The notes beneath the pieces were generated by a model. That model was not told the origin of the DNA. It saw nothing but the letters and a program-made list of their open reading frames with translations, and searched no databases. From the NCBI GenBank assembly GCA_050013835.1, contig JBEKEM010000012.1, positions 30,888-94,887 of the forward strand: a stretch of 64,000 bases of DNA. Reading direction: 5' to 3'. Every line of letters begins with the position of its first letter. Position 1 is the stretch's first letter. This document shows positions 41,931-50,510 of this stretch, piece by piece. Source of the stretch: Bog-793 sp050013835. Its GTDB lineage: Bacteria > Actinomycetota > Acidimicrobiia > Acidimicrobiales > Bog-793. The translations under genes were made by a program, and so were the position numbers.

Positions 41931-43829
41931 GTGACCTCATCCCGACCCTCGGGTCGTCGCGGCCGATCGGCCCAGACTCATCTCCCGCGCCCAGGTAGAC
42001 GAGCCGTTCCGCCCTCAGAACCTCCATCCGACAGGGACGGTGCACGAATCGAACAGGCCAAGTCAGGCACCCTTTTGACGGGTGCCGATGGTTCGCGAGA
42101 AGAACTCGTGCGTCTGTGCATGCACAACCTGCTCGACAATTCCAGTGAGCGCGTCTACTTCAAAGATCTCGACAGTCGTTTCCTGCTTTTTAGCCGCGGG
42201 TACATGCTCGACGACGCCCCGGGGTGGTCCGAGTCGGATCTCCTCGGCAAGACGGACCTCGATATCTTCAGCGAGCCCCATGCCATTGCCGCTTTCGAGG
42301 ACGAGCAGCGCATCATCCGAACCGGCGAACCGATCCTCGGAAAGATCGAGCGAGAAACCTTCCGCGGCCGTCCGGACGCGTGGGTGCAGTCCACCAAGGT
42401 GGCCCTGCGAGACGACAACGGAGCCATCATCGGCACCTTTGGCATCTCGCGGGACGTAACCGCCCAGGTCAAGGCGGAGCAGGCCCTCACCTACCAGTCG
42501 CTCCACGATGCGGTGACGGGCCTCGTCAACCGCGTCGCGCTGCAGGACCGGCTCTCCCAGGCCCTCGCGCTGCTCGAGCGCCAGCCCGGGCAGATCGTGC
42601 TGCTGTTCATCGACCTCGACGACTTCAAGACGATCAACGACTCGTTCGGCCACGAGACCGGCGACAAGGTGCTCGTCGAGGTGGCGCGGCGCCTGACGAG
42701 CGTGGCGCGGCGCGCCGACACCGTCGCCCGCCTCGGTGGCGACGAGTTCGTGGTCCTCTGCACTCTGCGCGACACCGACGACCCTCGCCTGCTCGCCGAG
42801 CGGGTCGTGAGATCGATCGGCCAGCCCATCACGAAGCACGGTCTCGACCTCACGGTGACCGCCAGCGTCGGGGTCGTCGTCACCAGTGATCCGACCACCG
42901 GGCCCGGCGAACTCCTGAAGGACGCTGATATCGCCATGTACCGGGCCAAGGACGCGGGAAAGAACTGCTTCCGGGCCTTCACTCCTTCGCGCCGCGCCCA
43001 AGTAGCCACCAATCACCTGCTCGAGAACGAACTCCGACACGCCCTCGACGCCTCAGAGCTGTTCCTCCTGTACCAGCCGCTGTTCACCATTAAGAACGGC
43101 TCCCTGTGCGGCGTGGAAGCACTGGTCCGCTGGCGCCACCCGACGCGGGGGATCGTGTCCCCGGTGGAGTTCATCCCTCTCGCCGAGAAACTCGAGCTCA
43201 TCGGGAGGATCGACGACTTCGTGCTCGACGAAGCCTGTCGCCAACTCGCCACCTGGCTGGGAGAAGGCGGCTGGCGAGACGACTTCACCATGGCGGTGAA
43301 CATCTCGGGCCTGGAGCTCGACGATCCGGCCTTCGCCGATCACGTCGTCAAGGTGGTCGCCGAGTATGGCCTCGACCCGTCACGGCTGTGCCTGGAGATC
43401 ACCGAGACCAGCTTGATAGCCGACGACAGCGACGTCGAGGCGATGCTCCCCGCGCTGTCGGCCCTCGGTGTTCGCCTCGCCCTCGACGACTTCGGCACCG
43501 GGTACTCGACCCTCCAGCGCCTTCAGCACCTCCAGGTCGACATCTTGAAGATCGACCGCAGTTTCGTCGAGCACATCGGACGCAGCGCCCGCGATCGCCA
43601 GATCGTCGCCGCCGTCATCGCGATGGCCCACGCGCTGGAGATGACGGCGGTGGCCGAGGGCATTGAGACCAACGAACAGCTGGACGAACTGGCCTCGCTC
43701 GGCTGTGACGTGGCCCAGGGCTTTCTCTTCGCCCATCCGCTTCCGGCGAAGACCGTCGCCGAGCTCCGGCGTGGCCGATCAGTTCACCGCGGACGTCAGT
43801 CGAGGCGGCTCAAGGTAGCTGTCGCCTGA
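41931..43829 (+). CDS. PAS-GGDEF-EAL c-di-GMP turnover protein
   Basis: The 632-residue protein has a PAS domain (about residues 60-180), a GGDEF domain (about 195-355) and an EAL domain (about 365-620). It is predicted cytoplasmic because no membrane segment is visible. The diguanylate cyclase motif is intact (LGGDEFVVL), and an inhibitory RxxD site (RRAD) stands 5 residues before it. EAL catalytic marks are present: GVEALVRW, ITET, DDFGTGYSTL, KIDRSF and AVAEGIET. Both activities look possible. The start is uncertain: GTG at 41931 is listed, but alignment with the paralogue at 55473 suggests a start nearer 42030-42075. The PAS ligand is unknown. Confidence 0.85.
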   Translation: MTSSRPSGRRGRSAQTHLPRPGRRAVPPSEPPSDRDGARIEQAKSGTLLTGADGSREELVRLCMHNLLDNSSERVYFKDLDSRFLLFSRGYMLDDAPGWSESDLLGKTDLDIFSEPHAIAAFEDEQRIIRTGEPILGKIERETFRGRPDAWVQSTKVALRDDNGAIIGTFGISRDVTAQVKAEQALTYQSLHDAVTGLVNRVALQDRLSQALALLERQPGQIVLLFIDLDDFKTINDSFGHETGDKVLVEVARRLTSVARRADTVARLGGDEFVVLCTLRDTDDPRLLAERVVRSIGQPITKHGLDLTVTASVGVVVTSDPTTGPGELLKDADIAMYRAKDAGKNCFRAFTPSRRAQVATNHLLENELRHALDASELFLLYQPLFTIKNGSLCGVEALVRWRHPTRGIVSPVEFIPLAEKLELIGRIDDFVLDEACRQLATWLGEGGWRDDFTMAVNISGLELDDPAFADHVVKVVAEYGLDPSRLCLEITETSLIADDSDVEAMLPALSALGVRLALDDFGTGYSTLQRLQHLQVDILKIDRSFVEHIGRSARDRQIVAAVIAMAHALEMTAVAEGIETNEQLDELASLGCDVAQGFLFAHPLPAKTVAELRRGRSVHRGRQSRRLKVAVA

Positions 43830-44190
43830 ACTAGCCATCGCGTCGGCGCTTCGGGTCCGCTACTACCTCGATCCGTTCAGGTTATGAGCCCCGTCCGAGC
43901 CGTCCATGGGCTCCAACCAGGTGGCCACGAATCTTCGGATTAGGCTATTTAGCTGGTTATTTGTTGATGCAAGCCTCCAGGCTGGAACTTCGGTCGGACA
44001 GCCTGAGTCGTGAAAGTAGGGACAAAGTAGGGATGCGCGTCGCCGCTCCTGTGCTACGGAACAGGACCCACTCCCCCAAGCCCCTCAGCCAGGGCTTCAT
44101 AAGGCCGTTCTACCGGCGCCTTCGCTGTCCACCGTCATGAGTGCCATCACAGCGGGCACGATCCGCCCCGCGTCGTAGTTGGCGGGCTCA
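43830..44190 (+). other. gene-free region between the c-di-GMP gene and the repeat at 44191
   Basis: No coding frame is supported. CAGGCTG and CAGCCTG (43978-44005) form a 7 bp hairpin, and AAAGTAGGGA is repeated at about 44012 and 44024. The stretch may contain remnants of a mobile element. Confidence 0.4.
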
Positions 44191-44335
44191 GCGACAAGTT
44201 CTTAATGTGGCCACTTCCTGGGCGTGGGGGGTCCGCGTCGGAGAACCGTTGTCCACGAACTCCGACTGACGGCTTGAGCCGAGGCCGGGACCTAACCGGC
44301 GATCAGGGATACCCGGAGACACCCTGGCCGAGGTT
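44191..44335 (+). repeat. dispersed repeat, copy 2
   Basis: This copy matches 36021-36165 over its whole length. Its left flank ends TCAGCG, and its left end is ACAAGTTCTTAATGTGGCCA. A short third match (ACGAGTTCTTAATG) lies at 46593-46606. I see no second end or duplication near it, so this copy may be a remnant. Confidence 0.75.
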
Positions 44336-44386
44336 CCTCGGAGCGCTTGGCTCCGTTAGACGAAGGCGCCCACTGGACCGAGCGAA

Positions 44387-45313
44387 CTACCTCACGGCCC
44401 CGATCACGCCTCCTCCGATGGCGGCAATCAGGATTCCGGTCAGGGCGATCCGCGCTGCTCGGGAGCCCGGCTCAGGCATCTTGAAAACCCAGATCCCAAT
44501 GCTGGCATTGACGAGGAGGCTTAACTGGGCGATGGTGAAGCCCACTCCAGTGCCCACTCGGGAGACCAAGCCAAGCAGAGCGAGATTGCCGACGCCGAAT
44601 AGAAGCCCAGCCGCCAACTCCAAGGTTGTCACCCTGAGACTCAATCGGAATGGTTTGCCGGCAGGTAGCGCGAAAACGAGCCCGCCAGCGAAGATACCCA
44701 GCGCGAGGGGAAAGTTAGCGACCTGCGTCGGCACCTTCGCCCACTGAGCTGGCACGAAATAGCTGCCCCACAGCAATCCTGCCGCAACGGCCCAGAGCAG
44801 GCCGCGTCGATATGTGTTGCCGGCCTTTGCAGGCGACGCCGGCGGTCCTGCCAACGTGACGACAGACGGGGAGGCGCCAGCAGCATCTTGCGAACGCACG
44901 ATGAGCAGCACCCCGACAAGGATGAACACGAGCGCCAGCGCCACCACTGTGAAGCGGGTGGAGCTGAAGCTCTTCAATTCGCCAAAGAGTAGGGCGCCCC
45001 ACACGAACGCGGTGATGATGTTCAGTGGCGTCCAGGACCCAGCGGCACGGGCCAGTCCGATCGCTTCGGTGGCGCGAAAGGCGGAATAGTTTCCGGCCGT
45101 CCACACCAGGCCCCCGGCCAAAGGCAGCCAGAACTCGCGCCAGCCGGAAGAGAGATGACCTCCGCTGGAGACGAGCGCAATCGTGGCGAAAGCGAAGTTG
45201 CCAACGGTCACGTACAAAGTCCGCAAGCATTGGGGCACGCCGCGTGCGGCCTGAGCCATCGGTATCCAGGTGCCCCACGCCACCACCGTGATGAGTGCAA
45301 GGAGCGCGGTCAT
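44387..45313 (-). CDS. GRP/DMT-family sugar transporter
   Basis: The 308-residue protein has ten hydrophobic helices. It begins ALLALITVVAWGTWIPMAQ, the hallmark of the glucose/ribose porter branch of the drug/metabolite transporter superfamily. Helix pairs show EAIGLARAAGSW and the duplicate-like WGSYFVPAQW in the second half. It should be an inner-membrane uptake carrier, and sugar is only a likely substrate. I chose the ATG at 45313; a longer frame begins at 45397 but adds a polar stretch without membrane character. The gene stands alone, facing the repeat at 44191. Confidence 0.75.
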   Translation of the reverse strand: MTALLALITVVAWGTWIPMAQAARGVPQCLRTLYVTVGNFAFATIALVSSGGHLSSGWREFWLPLAGGLVWTAGNYSAFRATEAIGLARAAGSWTPLNIITAFVWGALLFGELKSFSSTRFTVVALALVFILVGVLLIVRSQDAAGASPSVVTLAGPPASPAKAGNTYRRGLLWAVAAGLLWGSYFVPAQWAKVPTQVANFPLALGIFAGGLVFALPAGKPFRLSLRVTTLELAAGLLFGVGNLALLGLVSRVGTGVGFTIAQLSLLVNASIGIWVFKMPEPGSRAARIALTGILIAAIGGGVIGAVR

Positions 45314-45558
45314 GTGCGTCTCGTTGTGCGTTCGGTCAGCTTCGGGCTTCGAAGCCAGACAGTAGATCCGCGCTAGAGCCCGCGATGATCCATCCAATAC
45401 CCGGTGTTTCGTCCCTCGTGGGCTCCAGGCTACATTTCGCCGTCCGATCGGTTGACGGCTTTACAACGCGCGTCAACGATCTCTGGCCTCTGAAGAGCGA
45501 GGTGTCGCCTCAGGGCCGCTCCGCGGCATAACCCGGCGGTAGGGGACACCCAGTAGGG

Positions 45559-45900
45559 TTAGCGCTTCTTTGCAGGGGCGGTCCTGGCCGCCAGCAGGAG
45601 CCACTCGATCATGAACTCGTCATCGGCGGTGTCTGCCTCCGAGAACGTGATGTAGCTCTTGCTCTCAGGCCCTTCGGGCGAATGGCGCATCCGCGTCGCT
45701 CCCGGACGAGCGAGGGCCCGTTCCTGGTCGGCAGGGAGCAGCTTCACGCCGAGTCCACCGGGCGAGATCGAAACGAACGTTCGCCCGTCGGCGTAGCCGA
45801 TGAATCCACCCATCATGGGACGGCTCACCACCTCGAAGGGGAGCTCTTCGGCGAGCTGCTCCAAGCGGCCTCTGAGGACCTTCGGGTCGTGGACGGTCAC
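45559..45900 (-). CDS. TfoX N-terminal domain protein
   Basis: The 113-residue protein matches the TfoX/Sxy N-terminal domain: MMGGFIGYADGRTFVSIS and the later ESKSYITFSEADTADDEFMI. Only the N-terminal domain is present. Such single-domain proteins occur widely and need not act in competence. It starts at a GTG 6 bases after GGGGGAG and is divergent from the VOC gene 63 bases away. Confidence 0.75.
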   Translation of the reverse strand: MTVHDPKVLRGRLEQLAEELPFEVVSRPMMGGFIGYADGRTFVSISPGGLGVKLLPADQERALARPGATRMRHSPEGPESKSYITFSEADTADDEFMIEWLLLAARTAPAKKR

Positions 45901-45963
45901 AATGACTCCCCCTTCGGTTCAGGTCAGGATGAAAGCGAAGCCACCTGGTGCGACAATCGGTAC

Positions 45964-46326
45964 ATGTCGATCCCGCTCGAAGGACTCCGTACCGTCATCT
46001 ATCCGGCCCCCGATCTCGATGCGGCCAAGCAATGGTGGACCGAAATGCTCGGTTTCGACCCGTACTTTGACCAACCGTTCTACGTGGGGTTCAACGTTGC
46101 CGGCTATGAGCTGGCCCTGATGCCCGACGCCGACCCAGCGGACGGTGCCCTCATCTACTGGGGAGTTCCAGATGTGGCCCAGGCAGTAGCCACGGCCAAG
46201 GCGTCTGGTGCCACCGAGCACTCCCCGGTGGCTGACGTGGGCGATGGCATCGTCACGGCGACAGTTCGGACCCCGAATGGCGGCATCCTTGGCCTGATCC
46301 ACAACCCGAATTTCAGCCTCGGCTGA
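45964..46326 (+). CDS. VOC/glyoxalase-like protein
   Basis: The 120-residue protein has the paired beta-alpha-beta-beta-beta layout of the vicinal-oxygen-chelate superfamily: LRTVIYPAPDLDAAKQWWTE, MLGFDP, YELALMPDADP and TVRTPNGGILGLIHNP. Several metal-ligand positions are not the canonical His/Glu set, so it may be a binding or resistance protein and not a true glyoxalase. The ATG at 45964 was chosen because the longer frame overlaps the divergent TfoX-like gene. The palindromic repeat at 46387 lies 60 bases downstream. Confidence 0.75.
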   Translation: MSIPLEGLRTVIYPAPDLDAAKQWWTEMLGFDPYFDQPFYVGFNVAGYELALMPDADPADGALIYWGVPDVAQAVATAKASGATEHSPVADVGDGIVTATVRTPNGGILGLIHNPNFSLG

Positions 46327-46386
46327 GCTACTCGGGAGGCTGTGACCCCTGCCCCACTCGTGCCGATGAAGGGCACTCGCGAGGCG

Positions 46387-46425
46387 TCAGGTGCGTCACC
46401 TGAAACACAGCACCCGCAAGCTGGA
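46387..46425 (+). repeat. palindromic dispersed repeat, copy 2
   Basis: GGTGC and GCACC arms enclose a CTG-like inner segment, followed by CGCAAGCTGGAT. It aligns with the copies at 37600 and 47592 over about 40 bases with mismatches. It starts 61 bases after the stop codon of the VOC gene. Confidence 0.6.
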
Positions 46426-46540
46426 TGATGCTCGGCCCGGTGTCCAGTCCTCTGCTGAAAGAGGCCAGTCAAGGCCGGCCGTAAGCCGCCCGTAGGGGCA
46501 GCCTTGACGGGTGGGTCAACGTCGCGGAGACCCTGGTGGA

Positions 46541-46561
46541 GAAGCCCGCGGAGCGGGCTTC
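46541..46561 (+). terminator. hairpin GAAGCCCGC / GCGGGCTTC
   Basis: A perfect 9 bp stem with the loop GGA is followed by TCGGGG. It lies 215 bases after the VOC gene and may be part of the repeat complex and not a dedicated terminator. Confidence 0.45.
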
Positions 46562-46968
46562 TCGGGGCGGCCTTCCATTCGGCGCGTCGGTGACGAGTTC
46601 TTAATGCTCCCTCTACCTCGACCAAGTCTTGGCTGAGGATATGCGGTACGCGTGTCCTTCCCCTACGACCGCGACAGTATTGCCCAGCAGAATACGAGGA
46701 GGGCTGCAGGTGGCAGATAGGCGGTGGCTAGAGCAAGTTCCGGTCATCGTCGGTGAATTTATGGACTGCAGCCGGGCGAAAGCGACATGCGAAGCGAGAC
46801 CTAGCTAAGCCACTACCCGCTGGGCGCTTCGACGGTGACGAGGTCTACGATCGCAACGGCGCGTACCTCGCGGAGTTGATGGGAGGGCGACTGATCACGT
46901 GTCGGGCGATGAAGAGTTGGCGTCGAGCTGTCGAAGAGTCTTCTCAGCGTCGGCCGAGAGGAGCAGCC

Positions 46969-47430
46969 ATGAGAAAGATCACACTGATCAGTGCGGCGGT
47001 ACTCTTCGCCGTGCTGAGCTGGACAGCACCCACTTTCGGAGCCGAATCGACGATCGCTCGCTATAAGGCAGAGATCGGGACGGTAGTTCACGGGCTGAAG
47101 TGGCACAACGTCAAGGACAAGCAGCAGGCCGACGACGGGAATCTGACATTCCTCGTCTCGTCCCATATCGTCGGCGTGCGGGTGAAGCGCCCCTACCAGT
47201 GGTCGGGCTGGGCCCCGATCACTTCCAAGTTTGTCTACGCGATCGTTGCGGGTAGTGGTGGAAGTAAGGAAGGCGCGAATCTCAGAAACGCCATCGCCTC
47301 TTGGATCGCCGTGATAGGCGATAAGTCACCAACCGTCGGGACGTACAAGGGGACGGTTGGAAATTGGATCTGGTCTGTCGAATTCACCGAGGCGAGCGAA
47401 GGCACCTTGTCCATATTGCTCTCCCCATGA
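46969..47430 (+). CDS. small secreted protein
   Basis: The 153-residue protein starts at an ATG 5 bases after AGAGGAG. A signal peptide (KITLISAAVLFAVLSWTAPTFGA) is followed by a mature part of about 130 residues without Cys. It is rich in Trp and Tyr near the middle (RPYQWSGWAPITSKFVYAIV) and ends in EASEGTLSILLSP. I do not recognise a family. It lies alone between repeats, with dispersed elements on both sides, which suggests it could be cargo of past insertion. Confidence 0.65.
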   Translation: MRKITLISAAVLFAVLSWTAPTFGAESTIARYKAEIGTVVHGLKWHNVKDKQQADDGNLTFLVSSHIVGVRVKRPYQWSGWAPITSKFVYAIVAGSGGSKEGANLRNAIASWIAVIGDKSPTVGTYKGTVGNWIWSVEFTEASEGTLSILLSP

Positions 47431-47591
47431 CGACGTTCACGCAACAGGAAGCGGGAGCGGACCGGTGAACCGACATCTGTTTCGCCTCTGAAGGCGCGGC
47501 AGCAGCTCGCCCTAGCGATTACCGGTGAGAGATGTAGAGATCCACCAGGACGAATCGAAAGTGGTCCGCAGAGCCACTAGAGCTCGAGGGC

Positions 47592-47630
47592 GCGGGTGCG
47601 TGCCCTGCAACGCAGCACCCGCAAACTGGA
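47592..47630 (+). repeat. palindromic dispersed repeat, copy 3
   Basis: This copy has the most perfect structure: GCGGGTGC and GCACCCGC are perfect 8 bp arms with CTG and CAG inside, followed by AAACTGGAT. It lies 160 bases after the secreted-protein gene and 230 bases before the next one. The rest of 47431-47861 shows no gene. Confidence 0.7.
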
Positions 47631-47861
47631 TCGTAGGTCGGGTGAGCAGAGGTGCGCCACGTGGGTCAGCCCCCGAACTAGGAGTAGGGCGCCACCCGCG
47701 GTCTGGGGACGGAGCCCGAACTGACGTAAACGCGGGGTCCTTGTGGGTGAGCGACGTGAGGGGCGGAGACGGAATCCGCTCGCACCCTCAAACCCCCAGG
47801 AGCGTATCTGTCGCAGTACCCAGTCATATGCTTCCTGGTTAGTTTCGAGGGAGGGAGGGCC

Positions 47862-48554
47862 GTGAGAAGAGTTCAGAATGTCGCAGGCGTGTCTGTTGGA
47901 TGCGCGGCGATCTTGGCCGGACTGTGCGTGTGGGCCCCTGCCTCATTCGCCGGGGTGCCACAGACGGCCTCGTTGCCGATCCCACCTGGAAAGTACTCCG
48001 GGACTGTCCGGATGATGGGCGTAAACCATTGTGCCGTCGCTCCCCGTTGCCCGGTGACTCTCAGCGGAACCTGGTTGGTTACGGTCGACTCAGCCGACCA
48101 CGTCCGTGGTTCCGAGACGATGGCCGACGTAATCGCCTTCGTCCCCGGGACCGGATGCTCTATTTCGCCTAGCTCGTGGACCCTGAGGTTCAACGCGGTC
48201 CTGGGACTGGTCTCGGCCGAATACCACGATGCGGGCGCGCCGGGTTTCGTTCGCGGCTCCACGGTGGTCCTCTACGTGAACGCCGCGTACAACGATTGGA
48301 CGGGTTGGAAGGGTTCGCCAGCCAACTACACCCGTAGCTGCGGATCCATCGGGGGCAGCTCGTGGCCCACTTCGTTGCAGTACAGCTGGAATGGTGCGGA
48401 CACCGGATGGACCTTCGGCTACACGGCAAAGCTGCCAATCGGACTGTTCGAAAACCGAGGTCACCCGTATACGGTCGCGATCAAGGGTGGCAGCCCCTAC
48501 CACCTCGACACCTTCGACCAGACGTACACGCTCACCTCGGGCCCGACCTCCTGA
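47862..48554 (+). CDS. secreted protein with two probable disulfides
   Basis: The 230-residue protein begins at a GTG after GGGAGGGAGGG. A signal peptide (VGCAAILAGLCVWAPASFAG) is followed by a beta-rich mature domain with four Cys: MGVNHCAVAPRCP, GTGCSIS and YTRSCGSIG. Aromatic residues cluster around NDWTGWKGSPANYTR. I recognise no family or active site. Like the preceding gene, it stands alone between repeats. Confidence 0.65.
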   Translation: MRRVQNVAGVSVGCAAILAGLCVWAPASFAGVPQTASLPIPPGKYSGTVRMMGVNHCAVAPRCPVTLSGTWLVTVDSADHVRGSETMADVIAFVPGTGCSISPSSWTLRFNAVLGLVSAEYHDAGAPGFVRGSTVVLYVNAAYNDWTGWKGSPANYTRSCGSIGGSSWPTSLQYSWNGADTGWTFGYTAKLPIGLFENRGHPYTVAIKGGSPYHLDTFDQTYTLTSGPTS

Positions 48555-48717
48555 ACGCCGAGACGAGACGGTGCTCGCCCGGGCGTGCGTACGCCCTTTG
48601 ACGCAGCTGCCGCAACCCGTGCCCAGGGCTGAGCGACGGGCTGTCTGCGCAAGAAAGGACCCTTGAAAGCGGCACGAGTCCACGTGTCGGTAACGGTGAG
48701 TCAAGGAGCTCGCGTAA
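48555..48717 (+). other. spacer without visible gene
   Basis: No supported frame is found here. A TAA stops the reading frame of the downstream fragment at 48715-48717, so only its last 45 codons remain open. Confidence 0.4.
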
Positions 48718-48855
48718 GTCCGCCTGCAGCTCCAATCGGCGTTCAACGAAACCACAACTCATCGGGGAACAGTCTTCGATCCCGACATCGTCGATGCGTT
48801 CGCGCGCGTCCTGCAATTCCTGGACTCACGTTCAGCCTCTGAGAAGGCCAAGTGA
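48718..48855 (+). pseudogene. C-terminal fragment resembling an HD-GYP domain
   Basis: Forty-six codons without a start read LQSAFNETTTHRGTVFDPDI, then VDAFARVLQFLDSRSA. The element GTxFDPxxVxAF is typical of the end of HD-GYP c-di-GMP phosphodiesterases. A TAA in frame precedes it and the catalytic HD-GYP part is not found upstream, so it would be a remnant. Support is one motif only. Confidence 0.35.
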
Positions 48856-49062
48856 AGAGTCGTTCCGACGCGTCTGCGTGTGATTACCTGTAGACGCTGC
48901 GGCGGAGAGCTTCGGGGTCTGGGGACGGAGTCCCCGGAGGTGCACCGACGGGCTGCCCTCGTGAGTGGTCAAGAGGCGCGGCAGCTCTGACGAGCCGGCC
49001 CACCGTCTGCGTGGGTGCCGGGGTATCGTCTCAGGGAAAACGAGCGCGGCAGGGGAGACGCG

Positions 49063-49953
49063 TTGCGCGCCACCAAGACGGTCACGGCCAGGATCACAGA
49101 AAGAGAGGCCGGACAGGTCGATCGCGCGAATTCGTCGGGGCGTACGCCGGTCGTCTTCATCCACGGGCTCTGGGCGCTGCCGAACAACTGGGAGCGTTGG
49201 GTGGGACCCTTCGAGGATGCTGGCTACGTCGTGCTGACGCCGGGATGGCCGGATGACCCGGAGACCGTTCGCGCGGCCAGGGAGCAACCGGAGGCCTTCG
49301 CGCGGAAGACCATCGGGGATCTCGCTGATCACTTCACTGAGATCACTGGCCGCCTCGAGCGAAGGCCCGCTCTTGTCGGCCATTCGTTCGGGGGCATGCT
49401 GACCCAGATCCTCGCCGGTCGGGGACTGGCCTCGGTGTCGGTCGCGATCAGCCCCGCGCCGTTCCGCGGGGTGGTGCCGATGCCGTTTTCGCTGGTGCGT
49501 TCCGTGCTGCCGGTGCTGCGCAATCCGGTCAATCGCCGTCGGGCGGTTTCGCTTTCCTACAGGCAGTTCCGCTATTCGGTGTCGAATACGACCGACGAGC
49601 TGGAGGCCCGAGAGCTATGGGAGGCGTACGAGGTGCCGGCGGGAGGTAGAGCGCTGTTTCAGGCAGCCTTCGCCAACCTCAACCCGTGGACCGAGGCGAA
49701 GGTCAACACTAGGAATCCCGCGCGGGGGCCGCTGCTGCTGGTTTCAGGTGGGAAGGACCGCTTCATCCCGCCGGCCATCACGAAGGCGTCCTACAAGCGC
49801 GAGCGACGAAACGACGTCGTGACGGAGTTCGTCGAGATCCCGGGTCGCGGGCACTCGCTGACCATCGACAGCGGCTGGCGGGAGGTCGCCGAGGTGGCGC
49901 TCGGCTTCATCAGACGCTTCGCTCCGCCGTCGGCCGACGAGGGCGCGCCGTAG
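49063..49953 (+). CDS. alpha/beta hydrolase
   Basis: The 296-residue protein has the hydrolase core: the oxyanion-region HGLWALPNNWERW, the nucleophile elbow GHSFGGM and the C-terminal Asp/His part VSGGKDRFIPP and GRGHSLTI. A cap of about 100 residues lies between. It resembles lipase/lactonase-like members; the substrate is unknown. The TTG at 49063 was chosen because AGGGGAG lies 5 bases before it. An upstream GTG at 49015 has no ribosome-binding site. The gene is not coupled to its neighbours. Confidence 0.8.
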   Translation: MRATKTVTARITEREAGQVDRANSSGRTPVVFIHGLWALPNNWERWVGPFEDAGYVVLTPGWPDDPETVRAAREQPEAFARKTIGDLADHFTEITGRLERRPALVGHSFGGMLTQILAGRGLASVSVAISPAPFRGVVPMPFSLVRSVLPVLRNPVNRRRAVSLSYRQFRYSVSNTTDELEARELWEAYEVPAGGRALFQAAFANLNPWTEAKVNTRNPARGPLLLVSGGKDRFIPPAITKASYKRERRNDVVTEFVEIPGRGHSLTIDSGWREVAEVALGFIRRFAPPSADEGAP

Positions 49954-50080
49954 CGCGCGAGGTCGAGCCTTCCGGTGGCCCGCGTAAGTGCGCGGCGGTC
50001 TGGCGAGCACGAGCGGGGAGCCGCAGTCGCGGCGGCCGTGGGGGAGGGGAGGCGCGGGCCGGGTGTGAGCGGGCTTGCGC

Positions 50081-50380
50081 CTAGTGGTCCATCACACGGA
50101 CGACGTCGAGGTTGTAAAAGCGCGGTGGGCCGCCGAGCAGGGCCGTCAGGCGCTTGGAGAACTCCGCAATGGCTGGATGGCTGGACTGCTTCATTGCTTC
50201 GTCGTAGGAGTCGAACTCGATGATGGCGACGTAGTGGTCGGGGCGGTCCCGGTCGGCGGTGAAGAGCCCCCGGGAGGACACGAAAATGTCCGCGTTCTCC
50301 GCTTCCGTCTTCTCCATGAGCGTCCGGACCTCGTCGATGTGCGAGGTCTCGATTTCCATGATCTGCACGAATCCAGGCAT
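50081..50380 (-). CDS. small ABM/dimeric ferredoxin-like protein
   Basis: The 99-residue protein (FVQIMEIETSHIDEVRTLME, HYVAIIEFDSYDEAMKQSSH) has the alternating beta-alpha-beta pattern of dimeric alpha-beta barrels such as antibiotic-biosynthesis monooxygenases. No cofactor motif can be seen, so the name reflects fold only. The ATG follows GAAGGGGGA. It is convergent with the hydrolase gene. Confidence 0.6.
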   Translation of the reverse strand: MPGFVQIMEIETSHIDEVRTLMEKTEAENADIFVSSRGLFTADRDRPDHYVAIIEFDSYDEAMKQSSHPAIAEFSKRLTALLGGPPRFYNLDVVRVMDH

Positions 50381-50510
50381 GTCATTCCCCCTTCGATCGT
50401 CCGGGCGGCGGACGATTGCGAATGGAGAGGACGATAACGGCGTCGCGGTCCTCGCCCGGTCGTTCGCGGGGGGTCCCTCGCCGGACCAGACCCTGGGACC
50501 GCGGCCGCGA

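Larger units (their letters stand above)
46327..46968 (+). other. gene-free repeat-bearing region
   Basis: The region holds the palindromic repeat at 46387, an 8 bp inverted repeat GTCAAGGC/GCCTTGAC (46468-46508), a hairpin at 46541-46561 and a short match to the dispersed repeat (46593-46606). A frame opens at 46753, but its first 72 codons have no support. I read this as a site of repeated insertion or excision. Confidence 0.5.

Noticed and set aside
37600..47630. True integron attC sites
   Set aside because: The palindromes lack obvious GTTRRRY and RYYYAAC cores and no integrase is in the window; the idea is kept only as a hypothesis in the findings.
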